A DNA stretch of 60,248 nt, taken from positions 1-60,248 of the forward strand of contig JADLBH010000020.1 in the NCBI GenBank assembly GCA_020847855.1. The letters run 5' to 3'. The notes under the pieces were generated by a model that saw only the letters and a list, made by a program, of their open reading frames with translations, ran no database searches and was not told the origin of the DNA. The translations under genes were made by a program, and so were the position numbers. Origin of the DNA: Fimbriimonadaceae bacterium. GTDB lineage: Bacteria; Armatimonadota; Fimbriimonadia; Fimbriimonadales; Fimbriimonadaceae. Of this stretch, positions 1 to 8,424 are shown piece after piece (positions within the stretch are counted from its first letter, which is position 1; every line of letters begins with the position of its first letter).

Positions 1-1353
1 CTCGACGACCTCAAAGAGATCCTCGGCTTCCTCGACTTTGATTCGAGCGAAGGGACCGTCTCGGCCGAGGCCTCGGTCTCAGGCTTCGCGCAAAGCATCG
101 TGATCGTGGGCAAAGGGCGGATCCAAGCCGATCGTCTCGCGTTTCAGGGCACGACCTTTGCCTTGAAAGACGCGGCGTTCGACGTGGACATCGGACGCGA
201 GGGGGCGAGCCTTGTCGGTGGCGCCGGAGGGGAGGCGGGCGGGACGATCAAGGTTGATACCAAGGCCACGTTCGCCGAGCCTCTAAGGCTGGGTGGTCGG
301 ATGAAAGAGACGTTGACGGAAGCCGTGGTTTCCGGCGGAGTCGAGGCCGGTGGCTTGGTGGCAAGCTACCTTCTGGAAGGGTCGCAGCACGAGTCTCGGG
401 GGGAGATCGAGGCGAAAGTGGCGCTCGAAGGCACCGCGGGTCGGCCCATCCTGAGCGGGTATGTTCAAGCGGCTCTCTTGGAGGCATGGTTGCCCGAGGC
501 CATCGAGGATCGGAAGCCGTCCGAGATTCCGGATGTTTTGGCGTTCCGAGACTTCAACCTCTTGGTCAAGTCGGGTAGCCGGATCCGTTCCTCCACCCTA
601 GATGTTCGTCTTGGAGGATCGGGCACCCTCGATGGCAGTGTTTCGGCGCCCAGGCTCCAGCTTCCCTTGGTCCTCGAGACCGGCCTCTTGCGGATGCCGA
701 CCGCTCGCGTGAGGCTCGAGCCAGGCGGTGTGGCCGACGTCAGGATCGAAAACTTCGGGGCGGGCCCTATCGTGCGGACAACCTTGGACGTCGTCGGCAG
801 GACCCAAGTGACGGCGCGTCGGAGTTCGGGCCAATACGAGCGGTTCGATGTCGTCCTGGAGGTTCGCGGCGATGCCCTCGCGACGGACGGTCTCATCCTC
901 CGGGCTCGGAGCGAGCCACCCGAACTCACGCAGGAGGAGATCATCGCCCTCCTCGGGAGAACCGACCTGATCCGCGCCTTCGCAAGCGGTGCGGCGGGCG
1001 GGGGCTTCGATTCTGGTGCCCTGCGCGAGACGATCTACGGCATCGCGCTGCCCTCTCTGACCGAAGGGTTCCTGGCCGAAGTGGCCGATCAGCTACGGCT
1101 GGACTTTGTGCGAGTGGACTACAACCCCTTCGACCTGTTCAGCGTCGTGATCGGCAAGGGGCTCGGCAGGGGCGTTTTGCTCCAAGCTTCGCGGCAGTTT
1201 GCCCAGAGCGCGACGGAGCCGCTCAAGTTCGACGTTCGCCTTGTGTACCGTCCGCCTTTCCGGGATCGGTTCCTGCAGAACTTCCGGTTGAGCCTCGGCA
1301 GGAACGAGCGGGTGCCATGGCGCCTGACCCTCGATTGGAGCACGAGGTTCTAG
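1..1353 (+). CDS. tamB: TamB-like translocation/assembly module protein, C-terminal part
   Basis: The reading frame is open from the first base, so the gene starts outside the window; a GTG at 100 is only an internal codon. About 450 residues of a repetitive beta-strand-rich protein are visible, ending with the pattern of the TamB/DUF490 C-terminal domain: a helix-breaking segment with LTQEEIIALLGRTD, then strands ending in VPWRLTLDWSTRF. TamB spans the periplasm and works with Omp85 proteins (here BamA, 63 bp downstream) in outer-membrane assembly or lipid transport. The terminal Phe after alternating residues fits a beta-barrel-like end. The neighbourhood (bamA, skp, lpxD, lpxC) supports the call. 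Confidence 0.85.
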   Translation, partial: LDDLKEILGFLDFDSSEGTVSAEASVSGFAQSIVIVGKGRIQADRLAFQGTTFALKDAAFDVDIGREGASLVGGAGGEAGGTIKVDTKATFAEPLRLGGRMKETLTEAVVSGGVEAGGLVASYLLEGSQHESRGEIEAKVALEGTAGRPILSGYVQAALLEAWLPEAIEDRKPSEIPDVLAFRDFNLLVKSGSRIRSSTLDVRLGGSGTLDGSVSAPRLQLPLVLETGLLRMPTARVRLEPGGVADVRIENFGAGPIVRTTLDVVGRTQVTARRSSGQYERFDVVLEVRGDALATDGLILRARSEPPELTQEEIIALLGRTDLIRAFASGAAGGGFDSGALRETIYGIALPSLTEGFLAEVADQLRLDFVRVDYNPFDLFSVVIGKGLGRGVLLQASRQFAQSATEPLKFDVRLVYRPPFRDRFLQNFRLSLGRNERVPWRLTLDWSTRF

Positions 1354-1416
1354 GGACCCTGACACGCTGCCCCGGCGTATCCGTCTAAACTGCACCGAGC
1401 TACCGGTAGGAAGCCC

Positions 1417-3204
1417 ATGCGTAAATGGATTTTGCTCGTCTTGGCCAGTGCGGCGATCGCCGCCAGTGCACAACAGAACCCCACGGTTGCAAGCATCCTC
1501 GTGAGGGGGAACCAGAACATCTCGGTGGAGGCGATCCTGGCCTCCATGAGGGTCAAGAAGGGCGAGCCGCTCTCGCTCAGCCAATTGCAGGCGGACGAGC
1601 AAGCGATCCGGGACCTGGGCTATTTCCGCGACGTGAAGGTCTTGAACCGTGCCGTCTCGGACACGGAGAGCGAAGTGATCGTAGAGGTGAGCGAGTACCC
1701 AGTGGTCCGCGAGGTCCGCGTCGTGGGGAACACGGTGGTCTCTACCGAGGATGCGACGGCCGCAGTGATCGCGATCCAGCCGATCGGCAACGTTTGGAAC
1801 AACCGCAACGCTCGACCGATCCGCGACGCGCTGGCCAAGATCTACGAGGACAAGGGCTATTTTGTTGACTTCGAGCAAATCGGTCCCGACGCGGTCTCCG
1901 TGGGGACCCTGACCATCGCCGTGCTCGAACCCAGGGTCGGTGAGATCAAACTCATTGGGCTCTCTCGAACGAAGCCCTCGGTCGTCGAGCGCATCATGAA
2001 GACCCGTCCAGGCGACGTCTTCAGCCCTCGGCTCTGGAGGCGAGACATCGAGGAGCTTTACTACACCTATTGGTTTGACAAACTGGAGCCCGCCCAGCCC
2101 CAGATCGGGGACACTCCGGGAGAGTATGACCTGGCGATCGAGTTCAGCGAAGCCCGTACGGGCCAGTTGAACGCCGGTGTGGCCCTGGATCCACAAAGCC
2201 GGCTGGTCGGCACGGGCAGTTACAGCGAGAGCAACTTCCTAGGCTTGGGCAAGAGCATCGGGGTGCAGCTCGCCCAAGCGACGGTCGGGGGCGGGCCGAG
2301 TGTGGAGCTCGCCTATGGCGACCGGTTCTACGACCGCAAGGACACATCGCTGAACGCTCAAGTCTTCTCCAAGGTTGTGTACAACTTTACGGGTTCGGGC
2401 TTTGACACTATCGGTGGCGGGAACAATGACCGCCAGTTCGACGAGAGGCGGACAGGATTCAACCTCACCGCGACGCGTCCCGTTCGGAACGTTCGCTACA
2501 CGCTCGGTCTCCGAGGGAGCAACACGAAGACGTTGAACGTGAGCAGCGACCCCAATGTAGAGTTCGTTCGTCAGGACGGCGACGTTCTCGGGCTCGTGCT
2601 CGGTGCCAGCTACGACGTGCGCGTTCCCACCGCCGAGCCTCATTCGGGCGAGCTTCTCTCGCTAACGTTCGAGCCGGGCTACAGCCGCGTCACCCGTCTG
2701 GGCGGGGTGCTCGCTGGGGAAACTCGGACTCTCGGGACGAAGTTCTTTAGCAAGACGAGTGTTGAGTTCCGGAAGTATTGGTCGCCGCGGGTTGCCGACG
2801 ATGCTCCGCTTGACAAGGCACGCCCGGTGCTCGCAACCCGCGTCCGCTACTCCATTGTGAGCGGTACGGCACCGTTCTACGAGCAAGTCTTCATGGGCGG
2901 AGCCGACTCCTTGCGCGGGTATGAGAACCAGCGGTTCTGGGGTAGCCAGGGGGTGCTTGCCTCCGTAGAGTATCGGTACCCAGTGCAGAAGTCCTTCACG
3001 CTGATCGGGTTTGCCGACTATGGCGGGGCATGGGGCGGCTATGGCCAGCTCAAGGACTTTCCCCAGTCCCAGACGCCCCGACTCCGCCTCGGCTATGGCC
3101 TGGGTGTGGGCTTCCGAACCCCGATCGGGGCGATCCGCATAGACTTTGCCTTCAATCAAGAAGGCAGGAACCTCACCCACTTCTCGTTAGGTACGAGCTT
3201 CTGA
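1417..3204 (+). CDS. bamA: Outer-membrane assembly factor BamA (Omp85 family)
   Basis: Inserts beta-barrel proteins into the outer membrane. Residues 1-18 are a signal peptide ending ASA before QQNP. Two or three POTRA repeats follow (roughly 20-245; for example VASILVRGNQNISVEAIL and VREVRVVGNTVVSTEDA), then a 16-stranded-type barrel domain. The conserved late barrel motif is present as MGGADSLRGYE near residue 495, and the chain ends in an aromatic residue (SLGTSF). At 595 aa it is shorter than E. coli BamA (810 aa), which fits fewer POTRA domains. skp begins 15 bp downstream, so the two are probably cotranscribed. The start is ATG 1417, just before the signal peptide. Confidence 0.93.
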   Translation: MRKWILLVLASAAIAASAQQNPTVASILVRGNQNISVEAILASMRVKKGEPLSLSQLQADEQAIRDLGYFRDVKVLNRAVSDTESEVIVEVSEYPVVREVRVVGNTVVSTEDATAAVIAIQPIGNVWNNRNARPIRDALAKIYEDKGYFVDFEQIGPDAVSVGTLTIAVLEPRVGEIKLIGLSRTKPSVVERIMKTRPGDVFSPRLWRRDIEELYYTYWFDKLEPAQPQIGDTPGEYDLAIEFSEARTGQLNAGVALDPQSRLVGTGSYSESNFLGLGKSIGVQLAQATVGGGPSVELAYGDRFYDRKDTSLNAQVFSKVVYNFTGSGFDTIGGGNNDRQFDERRTGFNLTATRPVRNVRYTLGLRGSNTKTLNVSSDPNVEFVRQDGDVLGLVLGASYDVRVPTAEPHSGELLSLTFEPGYSRVTRLGGVLAGETRTLGTKFFSKTSVEFRKYWSPRVADDAPLDKARPVLATRVRYSIVSGTAPFYEQVFMGGADSLRGYENQRFWGSQGVLASVEYRYPVQKSFTLIGFADYGGAWGGYGQLKDFPQSQTPRLRLGYGLGVGFRTPIGAIRIDFAFNQEGRNLTHFSLGTSF

Positions 3205-3219
3205 CCCACCAGGTAACCA

Positions 3220-3861
3220 ATGAAGAACCGCTTCCCAACTCTCACCTATCTCGTCGTTGCCGTGGTCGTCGTGGCTGCCGTGCTCGCTGCGGTCGGCTTC
3301 CAGACTCCACAGTCCAAGTTTGGCGTCATTGACATTGACAAAGTCGTGTTCGACAGTCAGCTTGGAAAAAAGAACGCGGGCAAGCTCGATAACGCGGTGA
3401 AGGCCCGTCAGGCTCTGCTCGACTTCATCGAGTCGAACCGCGTGGCTACCGTGGAGCAGCTTCAAAAGCTGAGGGCCCTCGCGCTCAAGGCAGAACCGAC
3501 CGCGGCCGACAAGACCGAACTCGACAAGGTGAAGGGCGAGATCACCCAGTCCACGAAGGAGTTCGACGTCTTGAACCAAAAGGCGAGCCCGAGCGATACC
3601 GAGCGGATGTCGCTACAAGAGTACAACACCCGGCGACAGAACACCACGGCCATGATGCAAGAGTGGTCCGGTTCTTTCCAAGAGGAGCTCTACACGATGC
3701 GCGAACAGATGGTGAACGACTCGATCAAGGCGGCCGAGGTTGTGATCAAGGAGGTCTGCAAGCAGCAAGGCTATGACGTCGTGTTCTCTTCCAAGAGCGC
3801 CCTCTATGCAGCCAACGACCTCACGGAGGCAGTCATCAAAGCCCTCGATGCCAAGTCGTAG
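3220..3861 (+). CDS. skp: OmpH/Skp family periplasmic chaperone
   Basis: Holds unfolded outer-membrane proteins in the periplasm on their way to BamA. The N-terminus is one hydrophobic export segment (about 8-28), followed by KFGVIDIDKVVFDSQLGKKN, the usual start of the OmpH domain. A long charged, coiled-coil helical section (50-170) ends in a short beta region (QGYDVVFSSKSALYA), matching the tentacle-and-body design of Skp. Length 213 aa is normal for the family. Its 3' end overlaps the next gene by 14 bp, so translation is probably coupled. Confidence 0.9.
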   Translation: MKNRFPTLTYLVVAVVVVAAVLAAVGFQTPQSKFGVIDIDKVVFDSQLGKKNAGKLDNAVKARQALLDFIESNRVATVEQLQKLRALALKAEPTAADKTELDKVKGEITQSTKEFDVLNQKASPSDTERMSLQEYNTRRQNTTAMMQEWSGSFQEELYTMREQMVNDSIKAAEVVIKEVCKQQGYDVVFSSKSALYAANDLTEAVIKALDAKS

Positions 3862-4786
3862 CCCCTGGGTCGGAGTCGCACTGCTCGTGGTAGCGGGCTG
3901 TTCACCGGCCGGGACCGGGTTGGCCAAGGTTTCGTCCAGGATCGAGGCGGCTCCAAGGTCGGTGCCGCCGCGCCAAGTTACGCTCAGCGTGCAGGGCGAT
4001 TCCAGCACGATCGAGGGGGCGCCCGAGTTCAGATTCGGGCGCCCTGCGGGGAGTTCCGTGGTCCTTGTATCGAGCGATGGAGACTGGGCGGAGACGGAAC
4101 GGGAGGCGCTCGCCGAGGTCGAGCGCGACAGCAGGCGCCTTCGCCAAGAGCTGGATCGTGAAGTTGCCGCCGACTTCGACCAAGTCTACGACCGGATCCA
4201 TGCAATGTTCGTCGCCCAGGCTCCGCCGGTCGGCGAGGATTGGAAGGAGATCGCTTTCCTCGTCGGGTTTCCGGACCCTGGCGAGCCGCGAGTCCCTGCG
4301 ACAGAAGGCACGATGAAGGCCCTCGAAGAGGCAGCGGCGAAACTTGCGCGAGCACGGATCGGTGAGGCCGCAGACCGGTTCCGATCCGAGGTGCTGACCC
4401 TTCTTGAGGAGGCGAGGGGCCGCCGCCGCACGAAGCAGACCGAGCTCGAGGTTCAGATCGCGCTGATGAAGGACGAGGCCCTACGGAAAGCCCGCGAACA
4501 GAGCGTGGAACGGCGCGCCCAACTCGTGGAAGTTGCGAGCGACTTGGGCAACATCGGGGTGAGGATTCCAGCTTCACCCGGCACGAAGGGGCATGTGCCA
4601 ACGTTGAGCTACGTCGGGCCTGCGTGGCCGCCCGTCCCCAGGAAGGGATGGCGCTTCTCGCAACGGGAGGCGCGGCTTCAGCGGCTTTTCTTGGCATTGC
4701 GGGGCCGACGACCGACCGCGAGTGCCCGCGAGGACCTCACGCAGGAGTACCACCATTGGGCTGGCCCGTCGAAGGCTGGACGCTAG
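3848..4786 (+). CDS. Predicted lipoprotein with coiled-coil domain
   Basis: I do not recognise a named family. With the ATG at 3848 the product is 312 aa and begins with a short signal ending in the lipobox LLVVAGC, so it is probably a lipid-anchored envelope protein. Residues about 70-240 are rich in Glu, Arg and Ala and predicted coiled coil (for example [18 protein letters not shown]). The C-terminal 60 residues are basic and proline-rich. An in-frame start at 3773 would hide the lipobox inside the protein, so the later start is preferred. It overlaps skp by 14 bp and lpxD by 31 bp, placing it inside the envelope operon; a role in outer-membrane assembly is inference. Confidence 0.7.
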   Translation: MPSRSPWVGVALLVVAGCSPAGTGLAKVSSRIEAAPRSVPPRQVTLSVQGDSSTIEGAPEFRFGRPAGSSVVLVSSDGDWAETEREALAEVERDSRRLRQELDREVAADFDQVYDRIHAMFVAQAPPVGEDWKEIAFLVGFPDPGEPRVPATEGTMKALEEAAAKLARARIGEAADRFRSEVLTLLEEARGRRRTKQTELEVQIALMKDEALRKAREQSVERRAQLVEVASDLGNIGVRIPASPGTKGHVPTLSYVGPAWPPVPRKGWRFSQREARLQRLFLALRGRRPTASAREDLTQEYHHWAGPSKAGR

Positions 4787-5733
4787 GGGAGATCTCAGGG
4801 ATCGTCGGCGGGGTGGAGTCCGGCGGAGTCGGAACCCAATACCTTCGCCCGGTTCCGGTGGACGCAGCGGACCCAGAGGGCGTTGCCTTTGCGGAGAGTG
4901 CGGCCTTCCTCGAGATCGCTCGCGACTCTGGGGTGGGGGCGGTTCTGATCCCGCCCGATGCCGAATACGACCGACCCTGCGTCCGAGTGCCGGCTCCCAG
5001 GCTCGCTTTCCTAGCCCTTCTCTCAGCGTACGCAGATCGTCGCCCGGCGGCTTTGGGCGTCGCGGAGACCGCCATCGTTTCGCCCGACGCCGTGCTCGAA
5101 CCTGGTGTCACGATGGGGCCGGGTTGCGTGATCGGTCCGGGATGCCGGGTGGGCGGGGGCACCGTGCTCGGACCTCACGTGACCCTAGTTGAGGATGTGA
5201 GGATCGGAGCTCGCTGTCGGATTCATGCCGGTACCGTGATAGGGGCGGACGGGTTTGGCTTCTTCTGGGACGGGGCACGTCATGTGAAGATCCCGCAGGT
5301 CGGCGGCGTGTTGATCGGTGACGACGTCGAGATCGGAGCGAACTGCTGCATTGACCGAGCCACATGCGGGGATACCATGATCGGTTCAGGTACGAAAATT
5401 GACAACCTTGTACAAATCGGACACAACTCCAGGATTGGGAACCACGTCGTGATTGCGGGTTGCACGGCCATCGCCGGCAGTGTGACGCTAGGCGACGGTG
5501 TGGTGATCGGGGGACTGACCGCGGTCTCCGACCACGTGAACATCGGTCCCGGTGCGCGGATCGGCGGGATGACGGGAGTGACCAAGGACGTCACCGAGGC
5601 CGGGGACTATTTTGGTATCCCCGCTCGGCCAGCGCGGGAGCATATGCGGATCCTCGCCTTGACCAACCGGCTACGGGGCCTTTTCGACCGCGTGGACAGG
5701 ATCGAAGGGAGCAAACAAGATCGCCTGGACTGA
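4756..5733 (+). CDS. lpxD: UDP-3-O-acylglucosamine N-acyltransferase
   Basis: Third step of lipid A synthesis: N-acylation of UDP-3-O-acylglucosamine. An N-terminal uridine-binding domain (about 1-100) is followed by left-handed beta-helix hexapeptide repeats ([20 protein letters not shown], then many more to residue 290) and a C-terminal helix. The catalytic His is in [11 protein letters not shown] start at 4624 would add 44 residues with no family counterpart. TTG 4756 gives [18 protein letters not shown], the usual LpxD N-terminus, and has AGGAG at 4743-4747 with an 8-nt spacer. The 326-aa product is close to the family norm. It overlaps lpxC by 14 bp. Confidence 0.92.
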   Translation: MGWPVEGWTLGEISGIVGGVESGGVGTQYLRPVPVDAADPEGVAFAESAAFLEIARDSGVGAVLIPPDAEYDRPCVRVPAPRLAFLALLSAYADRRPAALGVAETAIVSPDAVLEPGVTMGPGCVIGPGCRVGGGTVLGPHVTLVEDVRIGARCRIHAGTVIGADGFGFFWDGARHVKIPQVGGVLIGDDVEIGANCCIDRATCGDTMIGSGTKIDNLVQIGHNSRIGNHVVIAGCTAIAGSVTLGDGVVIGGLTAVSDHVNIGPGARIGGMTGVTKDVTEAGDYFGIPARPAREHMRILALTNRLRGLFDRVDRIEGSKQDRLD

Positions 5734-6535
5734 GTTCACCCGCACGACCGTTGCAGACGAGGTTCGATTCTCCGGCCTTGGCTTGCACTCCGGCGCTCCG
5801 GTCGAGATCGTCGTCGCACCCTATGAAAACGGGATCGAGTTTTCGGCAGGATCGGTCCGGGTTCGTGCCAACCCCGAGAACGTCACGGACACGTCCCGCT
5901 GTACCTGCCTTGGTCCGGTTCAGACAGTCGAGCACCTCCTCAGCGCGCTCGCGGGTCTCGGGGTGAGCGATGCCTTGGTCCATGTCCAGGGGCCTGAGCT
6001 GCCCGCGCTCGATGGATCGAGCCGGGAGTATGCATCGGCTGTGGCGGCGGTCGGGAAACGGGCTCTTTCCGCGGCGAGAATCCACGGACTGTTCGAGCGG
6101 TGCTTCGCCGTCAGCGGCGAGGCGCGCGTCGCGATCGGCGCGGGAACCGGTCACTGGCGGTACGACTTCGAGTGCGGCGAGCGATGGCCTCACTCCCAGA
6201 CCTTCGAGGCAAGCCTCGATCCCGCGACCTATCCAGGGCAGGTCTCGGGGGCACGAACGTTTGCCTTTGAGGAGGAGGTGGCTCCCCTGCGGGCTGCGGG
6301 ACTGGGGCAGGGCCTGGACGAGACCTCGTGCTTGATCCTGGGCCAGGAGGGGTATCTGAACAAGCCACGTTGGCACGACGAGCCAGCTCGCCATAAGCTG
6401 CTGGACTTGGTAGGCGACCTCTCCTTGGCCGGAGTGCCGGTCACCCTCCTGAACGTGGTGGCGGTGCGCAGCGGGCACGCGCTCAATGTCGAGGCCGCTC
6501 GTCGGCTTTCGGCACAAGTGACAATCGAGACCTAG
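5720..6535 (+). CDS. lpxC: UDP-3-O-acyl-N-acetylglucosamine deacetylase, apparent ATC start
   Basis: Zinc-dependent committed step of lipid A synthesis. Zinc ligands are visible as [14 protein letters not shown] (first His) and [14 protein letters not shown] (His and Asp), with the late motif [14 protein letters not shown]. The domain begins at about [20 protein letters not shown], which lies upstream of the first TTG in frame (5783). No ATG, GTG or TTG exists between the upstream in-frame stop (5660) and 5783. ATC at 5720 sits 8 nt after AAGGGAG (5705-5711) and gives a 271-aa protein with a normal N-terminus. An ATC start is therefore likely; loss of a base from a normal start is the alternative. 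Overlaps lpxD, so probably coupled. Confidence 0.88.
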   Translation: MAWTEFTRTTVADEVRFSGLGLHSGAPVEIVVAPYENGIEFSAGSVRVRANPENVTDTSRCTCLGPVQTVEHLLSALAGLGVSDALVHVQGPELPALDGSSREYASAVAAVGKRALSAARIHGLFERCFAVSGEARVAIGAGTGHWRYDFECGERWPHSQTFEASLDPATYPGQVSGARTFAFEEEVAPLRAAGLGQGLDETSCLILGQEGYLNKPRWHDEPARHKLLDLVGDLSLAGVPVTLLNVVAVRSGHALNVEAARRLSAQVTIET

Positions 6536-8034
6536 AGCGGCCCGAACTCGGGCCACGCCAGTTGGATTCCCATGCTGCGCAGGTCGGTCTGGAACTCCTC
6601 GGGCCGATCGCACACCGAGTGGGCTTCGGTGCTCCAGGCCAGGCAGTGAAACGCAAGCGCACCTGCTGCCTCGCCAACGTTCCACTCCACGGGGTGGAGC
6701 CGGTAGCACCCGTTCGTGATATGCGTGGTTCCGCAGCACTTTCCGGCCGCGATCAGGTTTCGCAGCCTTCGGTGGACGAGCATGCCGACGGGGATCTGAA
6801 ATGGCAGGGAGGAGAGGTCGAGGCCGGGCGAGCCGTTCGCGCCAGGGTGGAGGTCAATCCGGTAGGCACCGACACCGACGCTGTCGTGCCGATGGGGGGC
6901 AAGGGCGGCACCTGGGTGGCAATGGGTGGCCACGTCCTGCTCCCGAACTTGGTACACCGCCTCGATCCGCCTGCCCTCCCGATGGTAGGGGTAGGCGGCC
7001 AGCCCGTCCACCGTTCCTGCGATATCGGGCCGAAGTCGGATTCCGGGCAGTCCCTGCTCGGTCTGGAGCCAATAGACGAGGCTGAGCGTGAGTTGTCGCG
7101 CGCTCTCGAGCAGCGAGCGGACTGTCTCTATGGGCTCGTCCACGACCTTGCCCACCATATGATCGTTCTGAGGCCAGTTGAGGACGGTAACGGCCTCGCG
7201 GCTCTCGCCACCGTGGGGTGGCCCGACGATCTGCCGGTACCCGAACCAACTGAGGGAGTCTTCTGCAAAGACAGGGAGATGCTTTGCTTCGCCCGTCATC
7301 GGGTTACGATAGGTCAAGCTGAGGAGCGGGCCGGTCCAGTGCTCAGGCGCGAACGCCTTCCAACGCTCGTACTCCCGTGGCTTCTCGATCGTGTGGTCGC
7401 CGGAAGGGTCGAAGCCGACGCAAGCGCACCATGTAAAGCCCTGAACGTCGTGCGGATCGCCCTCTTCTGAGGCACTAGGCTCGCCGGTCAAGGACCGTGG
7501 CTCTGCCCCCAACCGGTACTCGGCCTGGCAAAGGGGAAGGAGGTCGCCCAACTCGGTTGCGTCGAGTACAAACGTCGGCTCGACCTCGGTCTCTTGCCCG
7601 GTGGGCAGATCGAGGAGCGTCGCGGAGGTGATCCGATCCCCGGCCACACCTAGTCTGGAAACAACCGTTTGGTGGAAGATGCGAACCCCGGACCCCTCCA
7701 GCATCCGCTGGATCACCGCTCGCCCAATGAGAGGTTCGTGGCAGAGCCGGCTCACCCAGCCACCACCGGGGTTGAACCATGGATCGGAGGGCGCGAGGCG
7801 GTGCTGTGCGATCGTTTCCTGGCGCACGAGAGTTCGGTATCGCGCATAGGACCTTGTCCGTCCGGTCTCCTCGATCCAAGGGTGCTCGTCGGGCGGCACG
7901 CACTGTGCCGTGAGCTGCCCTCCCAACCATTCGGTTTCCTCGGTCAACCAAACGGTGAGTCCGGAGTTCGCGAGCGCGAGGGCCGCCGCGACCCCGCCGG
8001 TTCCGCCACCCGCGATGAGCACGTCGAGCCTCAA
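6532..8034 (-). CDS. FAD-dependent oxidoreductase (FAD_oxidored family)
   Basis: The N-terminus carries the dinucleotide-binding fingerprint DVLIAGGGTGGVAAALALANS followed by an acidic strand end and EWLGGQLTAQ, typical of the FAD_oxidored (PF12831-type) proteins found next to sugar or secreted-protein genes. The last part has AAGKCCGTTHITNGCYRLHP, a usual C-terminal FAD contact region. TTG 8034 overlaps the stop of the upstream gene (TTGA) and follows AAGGTG by 8 nt; an ATG at 8067 would add 11 residues and a larger overlap. The substrate is not known. The 3' end overlaps lpxC by 4 bp in convergent orientation. Confidence 0.8.
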   Translation of the reverse strand: MRLDVLIAGGGTGGVAAALALANSGLTVWLTEETEWLGGQLTAQCVPPDEHPWIEETGRTRSYARYRTLVRQETIAQHRLAPSDPWFNPGGGWVSRLCHEPLIGRAVIQRMLEGSGVRIFHQTVVSRLGVAGDRITSATLLDLPTGQETEVEPTFVLDATELGDLLPLCQAEYRLGAEPRSLTGEPSASEEGDPHDVQGFTWCACVGFDPSGDHTIEKPREYERWKAFAPEHWTGPLLSLTYRNPMTGEAKHLPVFAEDSLSWFGYRQIVGPPHGGESREAVTVLNWPQNDHMVGKVVDEPIETVRSLLESARQLTLSLVYWLQTEQGLPGIRLRPDIAGTVDGLAAYPYHREGRRIEAVYQVREQDVATHCHPGAALAPHRHDSVGVGAYRIDLHPGANGSPGLDLSSLPFQIPVGMLVHRRLRNLIAAGKCCGTTHITNGCYRLHPVEWNVGEAAGALAFHCLAWSTEAHSVCDRPEEFQTDLRSMGIQLAWPEFGPL

Positions 8035-8366
8035 CTCTCTCGCACCTTGTCGGGAAAGTCGCGCCACAGGCCCGACCGGTAGTTACAGACCTTGCGGTAG
8101 ACCTCCGCGTGGAGCGCCTCCACCTCTGGGGTTCGGGCCGCGGCCTCGTGGAACGCGGCGTCGAGCTGGGCCAGGTCTTCGAACTCGATCGAGATGTGCC
8201 ACTCCCCGAGGAAGTCCGGTCCGAAGCCTAGCTTCCGCCGCTTGATCCTGTATCGGGCGAGGCCCGATGTCGCCTGGATGTGCCCGAGCCAGGCGTGGAC
8301 GGCCTCCACGAACCCGAGGTCGGACGTTCCCGGCACAAGGTCAACCCAAATCTCGTAGCAGTCCAT
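8031..8366 (-). CDS. Small alpha/beta protein, possibly ferredoxin-fold (EthD/NIPSNAP-like)
   Basis: A 111-aa soluble protein. The pattern YEIWVDLVPG...FVEAVHAWLGHIQ...YRIKRRKLGFGP...EWHISIEFEDLAQLDAAFHEA is beta-alpha-beta-beta-alpha, as in dimeric alpha-beta barrel proteins (EthD, NIPSNAP, monooxygenase-like). I cannot assign an exact family. It starts at ATG 8366 and its stop overlaps the TTG start of the FAD oxidoreductase, so the pair is probably one operon and may act on the same substrate (inference). It diverges from alaS across 58 bp. Confidence 0.65.
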   Translation of the reverse strand: MDCYEIWVDLVPGTSDLGFVEAVHAWLGHIQATSGLARYRIKRRKLGFGPDFLGEWHISIEFEDLAQLDAAFHEAAARTPEVEALHAEVYRKVCNYRSGLWRDFPDKVRES

Positions 8367-8424
8367 GGCTCAACTCTAGCATCCCGGGGGCGTCCCCGCC
8401 GTACCGGTACGATTCCACGCAACG

